Below, one piece after another: positions 36,701-43,319 of a stretch of DNA of 64,000 bases. Source of the stretch: Imperialibacter sp. EC-SDR9 (GTDB lineage Bacteria > Bacteroidota > Bacteroidia > Cytophagales > Cyclobacteriaceae); contig NZ_LR701637.1 in assembly GCF_902498805.1 (NCBI RefSeq), forward strand, positions 1 through 64,000, given 5' to 3'. Both the position numbers and the translations under genes were made by a program. The notes beneath the pieces are model-generated. The model made no database searches and was not told the DNA's origin. It was given only the letters and a program-made list of their open reading frames with translations. Every line of letters starts with the position of its first letter. Within the stretch, counting starts at the first letter, position 1.

Positions 36701-37569
36701 TCAAGCATAAGCCAAGACGCACCGTTGTCTTCTGATGTATAAACGGCCAGTTCATCCGAATAAACGTCTAGTGAGTTCATCTCATCAACGACATTAAAAA
36801 AGTTAAATGTCATTTTGTCAAAAATGCCAGCTTGAACTCCAAACTTGAGTTCGTAGTATTTCTGGATAATGGTATCATTAGCAACTTCAAATTTTTTAAT
36901 ACCTGCCGGTATATGATGCCTTGTCACAACGGATGCGCCCATTCCATCTGAGCCAATGTCTACTATCAGCCCCATTCCGGCGATATTAAGATTTTCAGTA
37001 TCAGTTGTTATTGCGGGAACCTTAGTACTAACGAAGCCGATACCAGTAAACCTCGAAGCAAGAGATTCGCCTGCAAGTGCTCCACCGTACTTAAGATAGA
37101 CCTGACTGCTTGTCAGACTTATTTTGCCTGAACTGAATGTTAACTTTTGCCCAAAAAGAACATTTTTCTTAAACGGCAGGATAAATGACCCACTAGGTTT
37201 CGAAAGGACAAAGTTTGAAAGGTATGTTGTGTCGGCAGAATTGACTGTAAGTGTCTGATCTCCTGTTCCAGTTAGATACTGAGTTCCCGGATTGGCCGGT
37301 TTAGCTATCAAAGTTGTTACGCCATTGTTGCTAATATTTCCATTTACAATCAGTGTCCCGGCCAATATAATCTTGCCATCACCATCTGTCGAGTTGTCTG
37401 TATAGTTGCCTGGAATGAAAAATATTGCGTTTGTGTGTATATCTATTGGAATATTTCGGTTGCTCACAGAAATCTGGCCTCGACTGCTGTGATAAAACTG
37501 AAGCGTCATCAACAGTAGTCCCAGGTGGAGCCATTTGATGGACGGCGATATGTAGCGAAAGATTCTCAT
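30739..37569 (-). CDS. giant PKD/Ig-repeat surface protein with T9SS type-A sorting domain
   Basis: A 2276-residue secreted protein. ATG 37569 overlaps the stop of the upstream FnIII gene (ATGA). After the signal peptide (WLHLGLLLMTLQFYHSSRG) comes a unique ~330-residue beta-rich N-terminal region, about five PKD-type domains (FKWDFGDLTAK, YQWDFGDTTEI, YSWNFGDGSDP, YLWNFGDNGSS), then alternating PKD (QWDFGNGETAD, YLWTFGDGTTS, YLWSFGDGTQS, YLWNFGDGNTS, FQWNFGNGFTS) and at least nine Ig-like repeats (DLGPDREVCGPVTLDAG ... YAWSTGETT). The end (about 2193-2276: NLYPNPAEDVVKI, VQVFNLSGLKIAEYE, GTYIMAIQAGRISKTIRFVK) is a Por-type A sorting domain. Predicted cell-surface adhesin. Confidence 0.92.
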   Translation of the reverse strand: MRIFRYISPSIKWLHLGLLLMTLQFYHSSRGQISVSNRNIPIDIHTNAIFFIPGNYTDNSTDGDGKIILAGTLIVNGNISNNGVTTLIAKPANPGTQYLTGTGDQTLTVNSADTTYLSNFVLSKPSGSFILPFKKNVLFGQKLTFSSGKISLTSSQVYLKYGGALAGESLASRFTGIGFVSTKVPAITTDTENLNIAGMGLIVDIGSDGMGASVVTRHHIPAGIKKFEVANDTIIQKYYELKFGVQAGIFDKMTFNFFNVVDEMNSLDVYSDELAVYTSEDNGASWLMLDAVVPSYASSITNDNVVFKANSTNYIVVAEPCNNANKPLTGITESVNGRRFVGDLLKACMNDAITLVYDEAVDAAYYSWSGPKGRFVENGPLQIIGLDDGDGLGTYTLHVRNFRGCEQTRTFQIDVLPLPVADFSYLPVNAFSCFGDEMNFEDESDAIETDLSIVDTQEWFWAFDPANPSPPDAIGPTATYTFLNVGKQNVQLFVTNQWGCRSTNLTSDSVIVNTLPTPDFDFEDLSATAKKEACQLEDIKFYNRSFYVDFNGDTLDNPQANMSFKWDFGDLTAKIDSFSPIHKYDNYGTMSVTLSALDSVHFCRKSITKEIQVDPRPVPAFRFTVDEKIVDGTAKGVCEGVDIFFADSTKIGDNTPLSYQWDFGDTTEINEDREPIHEYFYSSNNYRVSVQTTSLAHGCVFSDTLDLTIHPAPTGDFHMEFDELAINDICTDVDVDFVNNSDIAAGTIETYSWNFGDGSDPALDATLSHSFADPRAHTISLTRISDKNCTNIVDGHLNVHAFPDVDFVFNDVCDGLPVEFFDASDVQTDAISSYLWNFGDNGSSNQRHPDHQYATYGSYTVKLTAANASAPNIAAKNAYSCESSVEKIVEVFQRPSFNLGPSALSCSGSFTIDPSADATAYLPAGTSFTWYKHPDFEQAIAFGDQLEVTESGSYKAVLTTDDPQNCEASFSIPVYIVDPGDLGANRTVCESTVLDATPATAPFAGVLQYEWTKDGSPLAETGSSLLVTESGNYSVTVTYSPNSGTMTPFCSYSDNVTIAIDEVPMLDLGDDVLVCQGETATFASNITGDSYVWVNLASGDELGYDPTLEVTEAGQYRLTVEAGTCSVSDVVSVGLLPAPEAGFLASALLVCEGEEVSFTDISFSMTAGDPVVARQWDFGNGETADTSNPSTTYASSGSYTVTLEVETQNGCSDTFTRAIVVDAPPVVSFDAENACQGTSVGFTNTSTTTASPVTYLWTFGDGTTSTQESPLHTFDEAGLFGVTLKVSSGKCTEEFFKQIEIYSAPDLDLAATSVTCGNQLVLDAGSPGATYRWYDVVSGGTLGVDQTYTVMSNMAIGVEVTTPNGCQLTDETTVTLNSPVQIDLGPDREVCGPVTLDAGAFPNSTYAWSTGETTRKISVTTSGLYSVSFVDQNGCTDSDEVFIAVSPLPSVDLGENITACSGSTVTLNAKNPGAQFLWSTGETSQSIAIAETGTYTVRVSVGNCWVEDDILVTFLESPEVNITFTGQCESDAISFEPVLSNDTGTLNYLWSFGDGTQSANSQPDKVFSVANTYQVTLVATNAAGCKTEVSKLVAVKPSPKPNFVFKNVCEDEQLTFTNSTSYAGNLSDVSYLWNFGDGNTSEAFQPTHSYQTKGRYFVTLTASTDASCERTQTKEIVVNEGPSLNLPASIETCESTYLLDAGNPGNTYKWQNNSSNRTYLATQSGTYTVRVTNTNGCAVSGAVEVTLLESELPDLGEDREACGEEVLDPGISAASYLWSTGQTSPTITASETGTYWVETISNDLCIHRDTVNLIVYPKPVISLGDDIVLCKGEPLTLDASSDIASTYKWSNGSTGPLLAVTSSGTYGVTITSPKGCTFFEEIKVTVNELPALAFDDEYEACESKLLEVTNIRSEFLWSTGSTGKSIKITESDTYWLKITDRNGCVNADTTTVTIRPKPTVDLGPDVVLCYGETVEVDAGVQAGYRWNDLSDTRFKAVGVTGTYSVTVTNEFGCENSDKINVTVKPTLGLNLAAEALICSPEEFFLDAGVADMAYFWTSNTGYTSTDKTIYPTEPGTYYLQVTAADGCAETDVVEVKETTQKIKASFLIPSEVAVDEEVHFVQLTDPAPLTFQWNFGNGFTSVRANPSYTYYRAADYTVSLTVSNGVCSDTEEKLLRVLEIRPSAPATDKVRLLELYRSNLYPNPAEDVVKIDLELSDEAPVLVQVFNLSGLKIAEYEFVGIEELIEFNMHGMVPGTYIMAIQAGRISKTIRFVKTY

Positions 37570-39563
37570 TTCGCTCCCCATTCAACTGTCTTAGAAATAA
37601 TTACCTTGCCTGGGATGGAATAGGCCCGCACCTGATATACGTAGGCATCTTTTTTCAGATCCTTGTCAATAAAATTGGTAGCTGCAACAAGTCCGGTTAT
37701 TGGCTTTATCGACCTCTCAGTTTCGCCCCGAAATACCACGTAACCCCTGATGAGCTTTGGGTCGATTTCAGACCACTCTAACCGATTGGTCTTTTTCCTT
37801 TTCTGGCTTTTGAGTTTTACTGTTAATTGGGCTTCTAGTAGCAACTCCTCACGCCGAAATGCATAGGCTGCCTCAGATAGTGGTGAAATGTTTCCTGATG
37901 AATCAATAGCAGCTAGACGATAATAATAGTCTTTGTTTCCTATGGTCGTACGATCGACAAATCGGAACGAGCTTTTGGCAATTTGGGCCTGGTTGACTTG
38001 GGTGTCATCCGAGTTTAAAGAGTCAGACCTGTACAGATGATAACCAGCCAAATCTTCTTCCACATTACGAATCCAGTTAACGATTATCCCTTCATCAGAG
38101 TAACCGACTTGGTTGATCACAGGCCGTTCTGGAGCCACAACGTCCGGTAAGACCGCTGTGGCAATAGCCGACGGCTTGCTTCTGTTGTAAGAAGTGTCAA
38201 TGGCCACCAGAAAGTAGAAAAATTCGTTTTTAACGTTTTTCGGAAGACGCTGCTCGTAGTAGTTGGTGTCCAGCGGCTCAGCATTTAGCAACACATAATG
38301 ATCAGGGTCGTTTTCGTCAACAGTTCTGTATAGAAGATATCCCTTAAGATCGGGTTCCTCATTTTCTAGCCAGGTTAAATAGAACCGGCCGGTGTCCGAC
38401 TTGATAGTCAAGTCTAGTGGTTGGGATGGGGGGAACACGTCCTGAGCTTCAACAAAAGCCATTTCAGACAGCGACTTATTGCCAGTGTGATCCTCAGCTT
38501 CAACTCGATAGTAATATGGCCCGGGAACCTGAAGGATCTCATTATAAGTATTATTTCCTGCGGGAAGCAAGCTGGTGGTGACCGGCTCAAATTTGCCCTC
38601 GCTTTTTTGACTTCGATGAATGGTATAGCCTTTAAGGTCTCCTGTGTCTTCCTGCTCCCATTTAAGTAGCACTCTCAGGGAATCCGCCCTTCCCGATAGG
38701 TTTAAAGGTGGAGGTGGCGGAGTCACGTCATCTATTCTAATGTTTACCACGCTGGATGGCTGACTCATTTCTCCGAAATAGTCAATACCTTCTATATAGT
38801 AGGAATAACTAGCTCCCTCTATGCTTCCACGTCTTTTAAACATTGGTTTCGGAAAAACCAATACGCCCGAGCTGTCGGGTTGCATACTGAGCATCAGCGG
38901 TTGATTGTTTAGCCTGTTTGTCGATCCGGTTGAATCTGTTTCATAAAGATTATATGCATAATACAGATTAGAATTTTGAGTCCAATTGAAATTGATTACC
39001 CTACCTTCCTGATAGGCTTCCAAGTCCTGAACCCCCCCCGTTTGTTGATAACTTCCTGCTTCAATAAAGCTGGACTGTCCCAAAACCGTTTCTTGAGACC
39101 CATTCAAAATGGTGATTTTGTACTGGTAGAATTTTCCTGGAAGCACTTCGTTGTCTTTAAAATAGATGCCCAGGAACCTGGCAAACTCGTTGCTCTCAAA
39201 GCTCTTTAGTAAAATGTTCAGTTTTAAAAAATCATCCTCGAGCTCTTCAGGTGAAGCTTGATTGAGTGCATCAATAAAAAAGTCCAATTCTTCATCCTCC
39301 TCAATTAAGGAGCTTGGCAGGGTTTTGAGCCTACTTACAGGGTTTGGCGATACAGGCTGCCATTCTGCTAAATCGGCTTCCCTCCTGTACACATTGAATT
39401 CCTTCCCAAAAAGCGAAAGCGTCTGGTACCATTTTACTTCGATACTTAAGTTTCTGGCTGAATTTGCAGGATGATTTCTTGCAAAAACGAATGAATCTTG
39501 TCCATTAGAGTTGAAGAAAATCATAGCGAAAAAAATTACAGCAATAGTTTTTTGCCTGCACAT
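37566..39563 (-). CDS. secreted multi-fibronectin type III protein
   Basis: A 665-residue protein with signal peptide (TIAVIFFAMIFFNSNGQ). An N-terminal region with a helical insert (EEDEELDFFIDALNQASPEE) is followed by about five FnIII-like domains from residue 195 on, each with the pattern ...GYxLYRS/T... (DLKGYTIHRS, DLKGYLLYRT, DLAGYHLYRS, LIRGYVVFRG). No T9SS sorting domain is seen, so it may be periplasmic, outer-membrane-associated or bound to a partner. It is the first gene of the minus-strand cluster and is coupled to the giant type-A protein by a 4-bp overlap. A structural or scaffolding role is inferred. Confidence 0.82.
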   Translation of the reverse strand: MCRQKTIAVIFFAMIFFNSNGQDSFVFARNHPANSARNLSIEVKWYQTLSLFGKEFNVYRREADLAEWQPVSPNPVSRLKTLPSSLIEEDEELDFFIDALNQASPEELEDDFLKLNILLKSFESNEFARFLGIYFKDNEVLPGKFYQYKITILNGSQETVLGQSSFIEAGSYQQTGGVQDLEAYQEGRVINFNWTQNSNLYYAYNLYETDSTGSTNRLNNQPLMLSMQPDSSGVLVFPKPMFKRRGSIEGASYSYYIEGIDYFGEMSQPSSVVNIRIDDVTPPPPPLNLSGRADSLRVLLKWEQEDTGDLKGYTIHRSQKSEGKFEPVTTSLLPAGNNTYNEILQVPGPYYYRVEAEDHTGNKSLSEMAFVEAQDVFPPSQPLDLTIKSDTGRFYLTWLENEEPDLKGYLLYRTVDENDPDHYVLLNAEPLDTNYYEQRLPKNVKNEFFYFLVAIDTSYNRSKPSAIATAVLPDVVAPERPVINQVGYSDEGIIVNWIRNVEEDLAGYHLYRSDSLNSDDTQVNQAQIAKSSFRFVDRTTIGNKDYYYRLAAIDSSGNISPLSEAAYAFRREELLLEAQLTVKLKSQKRKKTNRLEWSEIDPKLIRGYVVFRGETERSIKPITGLVAATNFIDKDLKKDAYVYQVRAYSIPGKVIISKTVEWGAK

Positions 39564-39767
39564 TATTAGAATTATGATAAGTAGTTTCTAATAAATATAT
39601 TATTCTTAAGATATCAAAATCATTGGGTAGGCAATATTCATTATGGTCTAAAACTAATCTAAAGTCACTAAACTACATTTTCTACATGGTGATATATTCC
39701 CATATAAATTGCTTAATATGAAAATTTCTTATTTATTTATCTGAAGTATTACCACCTAACCGTTCCT

Positions 39768-41207
39768 ATGCTGTTGGCCAATTATAATAGATTGTATGTT
39801 AAAATATACTGTCTATTTTTATTCAAATACCCTTGTTGTTCATTGCTTTTTGCGCAACAAACGCCCCTTTACAGCCAGTATTTTCTTAATCAATACCTTT
39901 ACAACCCCGCTTTGGCGGGCTATTCGGGAGTGCCCAGTGCCTTCTTTTTGTACCGCAAACAGTGGGTGGGCGTGAACGGCGCACCGGAAACCCAGGTATT
40001 CACACTTGACACAAAACTGAACAATGAAAACATAGGGCTTGGACTTACTTTTTTTAACGACGTCACCAATATCATAGGACGCACCTCCGGAGCTTTGACA
40101 GGCTCTTACAAAATCGACCTGACGCCCAACCAGCAACTCCGCTTTGGCCTGTCCTTTCTGGCCATTCAAAACCGGATATTTTTCGACCGCATTCAGGCCG
40201 ACGACATCAGCGACCCTACCCTGCTGAGTGCCGTTGACCAGCGCACGGTGTTTGAAGGAAATGCGGGGCTGCACTACACCCTGAAGAAACTCCATGTAGG
40301 CTTTGCCAGCGAGCAGCTGTTTCAAAACACCATTCAGCATAACAACGAGGCGCTGTTTCAGTCGCTCGACTATACGTTTATCCGGCACTACTACACCACA
40401 CTCGACTACACGTTCACGGCCAGCCCCCATGTCGACATAAAGCCGATGGTGCTCCTGCGCACGGTGCAGGGGCTGCCCTCCCAGGCCGACCTGAACCTGA
40501 TGGTGAACTACAAGCAGCTATTGTGGCTCAATATGAACTACCGGCCAAAGATTGGCGCAGGGTTCTCGATAGGCACGCAGCTGGCTGAGCAGTTTGTGTT
40601 TGGCTATACTTACGAGTTTCCCACCACCGACCTGAGTATTTTGGGGAGCTCCACGCACGAATTTGTGCTGGGCTTGCGGCTACGCAAATCAGGCGACTCG
40701 CCCATAGCCAGAGAAAAAGGCGGCAGCATCAAATCGCTGGAGAAACAGACGGCCATTCAGTATGAAAAAATTGATGCCCTGAAGCAGGAAAACGAGCTGG
40801 TGAGCGGGCAGCTTAACGAAACGCAAAGCCAGCTGGCAGCACAAAACGAAGAGCTGCGCCTGCTGAGGGAAATAGTGAACGGTTACCAGGAGGACCTGTC
40901 AAAAGCTATTGTGCGGCTCCAGGCCAACCCCGATGATACAACTTCTAACGAGCCGGGGCCTTACTATTTGGTGGTGGGGGCCCTGCGCAATCTGGACGAT
41001 GCCAAGCTCTTTCAGCGGATTTTGAAACGGGAAGCTGGGCTCGATACCAAAGTCACCCAAAGCGCTTCGGGCACCTGGTATTTTGTGTACTCTCAGGAGA
41101 TGACCCAACTGGAGAATGCGAATGGGCTCATCCAGGAATTGATGGACAGCAAGGCCAAACCGTTCATTATAGGCGTGCCGTGGATTTATAAATGGGAACA
41201 GCGGTGA
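39768..41207 (+). CDS. PorP/SprF family T9SS membrane protein with coiled coil and SPOR-like C-terminus
   Basis: A 479-residue outer-membrane protein. After the signal peptide (ending LLFAQQ) it has the PorP/SprF opening (PLYSQYFLNQYLYNPALAGY; RKQWVGVNGAPETQVFT; NENIGLGLTFFND) and a beta-barrel to about residue 305 (THEFVLGLRLR). Residues about 320-385 form a heptad coiled coil (IDALKQENELVSGQLNETQS), and the last ~80 residues (PYYLVVGALRNLDDAKLFQR ... TWYFVYSQ) look like a SPOR peptidoglycan-binding domain. PorP/SprF proteins retain T9SS adhesins at the surface; the extension could tie this one to the cell wall. It is the first gene of the plus-strand cluster, divergent from the adhesin genes. 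Confidence 0.88.
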   Translation: MLLANYNRLYVKIYCLFLFKYPCCSLLFAQQTPLYSQYFLNQYLYNPALAGYSGVPSAFFLYRKQWVGVNGAPETQVFTLDTKLNNENIGLGLTFFNDVTNIIGRTSGALTGSYKIDLTPNQQLRFGLSFLAIQNRIFFDRIQADDISDPTLLSAVDQRTVFEGNAGLHYTLKKLHVGFASEQLFQNTIQHNNEALFQSLDYTFIRHYYTTLDYTFTASPHVDIKPMVLLRTVQGLPSQADLNLMVNYKQLLWLNMNYRPKIGAGFSIGTQLAEQFVFGYTYEFPTTDLSILGSSTHEFVLGLRLRKSGDSPIAREKGGSIKSLEKQTAIQYEKIDALKQENELVSGQLNETQSQLAAQNEELRLLREIVNGYQEDLSKAIVRLQANPDDTTSNEPGPYYLVVGALRNLDDAKLFQRILKREAGLDTKVTQSASGTWYFVYSQEMTQLENANGLIQELMDSKAKPFIIGVPWIYKWEQR

Positions 41208-41258
41208 GGTGGCGAGCACAACATATCGCTTCTGGTAAGGATGTTTGGCTGGGTGTTC

Positions 41259-41372
41259 CTGGGTGTGTCTTCACACCCAGCGAACGCAAACACATGCTGG
41301 TGGGTGAGGACAGGAGTCGTGATGTTGGGTGTGGAGACACACCCAAAAACGAGAGAGGTGAAGACACACCCA
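41259..41372. repeat. array of three REP-like palindromes
   Basis: Three close hairpins: CTGGGTGTG-tctt-CACACCCAG (41259-41280), TGGGTGTG-gaga-CACACCCA (41326-41345) and GGTG-aaga-CACACC (41357-41370). They share a GGTGTG/CACACC core with four-base loops and fill the gap between the PorP/SprF and barrel genes. Related hairpins occur at 22852-22874 and 24824-24839. Confidence 0.7.
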
Positions 41373-41401
41373 AAAACACAAATGGCACCCCCCCAAACAC
41401 G

Positions 41402-43123
41402 ATGGTGGCCAATGGGGTGGGCCAAAACTTCCGCTTGCTGGGTTGGCAGCTAGTAGCCGGGCTGGTTTTATCGCTGGCATTCCAGCAGACTCTTTTTGCG
41501 CAGGATCTGGAAACATTGGGCGAGCAAAAGCTCTTTGCTTACAATGGCAGTCTGTCGGCCACGCAAACCTTTTACCATGCCGAGGGCATGCCCAGCCGCA
41601 GAGACCCTTACTTCTGGCAGCTAAACGCCAACCTCAACCTGACGTTCCTGGGCATCATTAGCGTGCCGCTTTCGGCTACATTAAGTCAGCAAAACAAGAG
41701 TTTTGCGCAGCCGCAACCCTTTAACCGGTTTGGCATAAGCCCTACCTACAAGGGTCTCACCGTGCACGTGGGTCACCGCACGATCAACTTTTCTGATTAC
41801 ACGCTGGCTGGCAACCTGTTCTTTGGTGCAGGGATGGAGTACAAGCCAGAAAACAATCCGGTCAGGGTCAGCGCCATGTATGGCCGCTTTGCCAAGCCGG
41901 TGGCCAAGTTCTCGCAGTTTGGCCAGGTATATGCCGAACCTACCTACAGGCGCATTGGCTTTGGTACCAAGGTCGGCTTTGAATTGGAAAAGCAACGAGC
42001 TGCGGTGATGTTCTTCCGGGCGTACGACGACCCCAACTCCATCGATGTGGTCGATAGTTCCTTTGTGGTGACCCCTGAGGAGAACCTGGTTGTGGGCCTG
42101 GAAGGCGGTTTTAAATTCTTTGACCGGTTTTCGCTGGAGGGCGAATATGCCTACAGTCTTTTTACCCGGGACAGGCGGATTCCGGAGCTGTTCACGAACG
42201 ACTATTCCTTTATCAATAACCTCGGAGGGCTGTACAAACCCAACGGTTCTTCTGCTTTTACCAATGCGCTCAAGTCGAGGCTTACCTACCAGGGCGAGGG
42301 CTTTCAGGCCAACCTGAGCTACCGCCGGGTGGACCCCGGCTACACCACACACGGCTCCTCGTTTCTTAACAACGACCTCGAAGACATCACGGCCGGACTT
42401 TCTTTGCCTTTGTTCAACAACAGGGTAACGCTGTCCACCAGCTCGGGCCTGCAGCACAACAACCTCGACAACCAGAACACTGCCCGGGTAAACCGGTATG
42501 TGTTCAGCTCATCGGCGGCCATTTCAGCTACAGAAAAACTCAATATCAACCTGAATGTGTCGAATTTCAGTACCAGCACCCGGCAGTTGCTACTGCAAAC
42601 CGATATTCTCTCGGACACCCTTCAGTTCTTTCAGGTGACCCGGTCGGCTATGGCGTCGGTGAACTACCAAACAGGAAAGGAAACCAACACGGGCACTCTC
42701 TTCGTTAGCGGAAATTTGCAGGACGCCACCGACAACCAGGGCAATGGATCCCTGTTCAAAAGTGGTAACGCCGGTTACAGCTTTAAGATTGGGGAGTACT
42801 GGTCGACCAATACGTCCTTCACCATCAACCAGTCGGAAGCCTCCGGCGTTAGCAACCTCACCCTTGGGCCGGTGTTTGGCGTGAACCGGTCTTTTATGGA
42901 CAACAAGATACGAAGCAGCCTGTCGCTGAGCCTGCTGAACAGCTACCTGAACAAATCGAAAAACAGCCACATCGACAATGTGCGTTGGTCAGTCAACTGG
43001 ACGGCTGGCAAGCGACATACGGTGTCGTTCAACACGTTTTACCTATTGAAAAACACTTACGAAGAAGCTGCCAAAGCCACACAGGAATGGCGGGGAACAC
43101 TAAATTATGCTTTTAGATTATGA
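41402..43123 (+). CDS. predicted outer-membrane beta-barrel protein
   Basis: A 573-residue protein. The open frame reaches back to 41192, but residues encoded there come from the palindrome array, so ATG 41402 is chosen; it begins a signal peptide (LLGWQLVAGLVLSLAFQQTLFAQ). The body consists of alternating amphipathic strands with frequent Tyr/Phe and Asn (RRDPYFWQLNANLNLTFLGI; VSAMYGRFAKPV; FFDRFSLEGEYAYSLFTRD; TNTSFTINQSEASGVSNLTL) and ends in a strand closing with Phe-Arg-Leu (TLNYAFRL). This is the pattern of a 16-or-more-strand outer-membrane barrel; no family is recognised. Its position after the PorP/SprF gene suggests a shared export or anchoring role. Confidence 0.75.
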   Translation: MVANGVGQNFRLLGWQLVAGLVLSLAFQQTLFAQDLETLGEQKLFAYNGSLSATQTFYHAEGMPSRRDPYFWQLNANLNLTFLGIISVPLSATLSQQNKSFAQPQPFNRFGISPTYKGLTVHVGHRTINFSDYTLAGNLFFGAGMEYKPENNPVRVSAMYGRFAKPVAKFSQFGQVYAEPTYRRIGFGTKVGFELEKQRAAVMFFRAYDDPNSIDVVDSSFVVTPEENLVVGLEGGFKFFDRFSLEGEYAYSLFTRDRRIPELFTNDYSFINNLGGLYKPNGSSAFTNALKSRLTYQGEGFQANLSYRRVDPGYTTHGSSFLNNDLEDITAGLSLPLFNNRVTLSTSSGLQHNNLDNQNTARVNRYVFSSSAAISATEKLNINLNVSNFSTSTRQLLLQTDILSDTLQFFQVTRSAMASVNYQTGKETNTGTLFVSGNLQDATDNQGNGSLFKSGNAGYSFKIGEYWSTNTSFTINQSEASGVSNLTLGPVFGVNRSFMDNKIRSSLSLSLLNSYLNKSKNSHIDNVRWSVNWTAGKRHTVSFNTFYLLKNTYEEAAKATQEWRGTLNYAFRL

Positions 43124-43148
43124 CAAATCACAACCAGCCAATTAGCCA

Positions 43149-43319
43149 CCAGTCCCGTAGAGACGACATAAACGAAAAAAGCACCCCTGGCCAATTCAGG
43201 AAGCCACCTGCGAGTGATAGAGCAGAAAGAGGCGTTGGTCAGTCCCAGCGGGACGACCTATCGGTACCCCGGAATACAGATCACCTAACAACCAGTCCCG
43301 TAGGGATGGCATATCGGTG
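43149..43319. repeat. three copies of a short interspersed repeat (TCCCGTAGGGA type)
   Basis: Copies at 43149-43170 (CCAGTCCCGTAGAGACGACA), 43241-43267 (AGTCCCAGCGGGACGACCTA) and 43292-43319 (CCAGTCCCGTAGGGATGGCA). Each has a tccc/ggga dyad and two continue ATATCGGT or CTATCGGT. They precede the propeller gene, and the third contains its start codon. I recognise this as a repeat type common between genes of Bacteroidota; that is recollection, not a search. Confidence 0.7.

Noticed and set aside
26028-37569. Possible CRISPR array or DNA-level tandem repeat
   Set aside because: The periodicity is of protein domains of about 80-90 residues with diverged codons, not identical short direct repeats with spacers.
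41681-42457. Minus-strand ORF of 258 codons
   Set aside because: Antisense to the predicted barrel gene, no recognisable domain; an open frame from high-GC codon bias.
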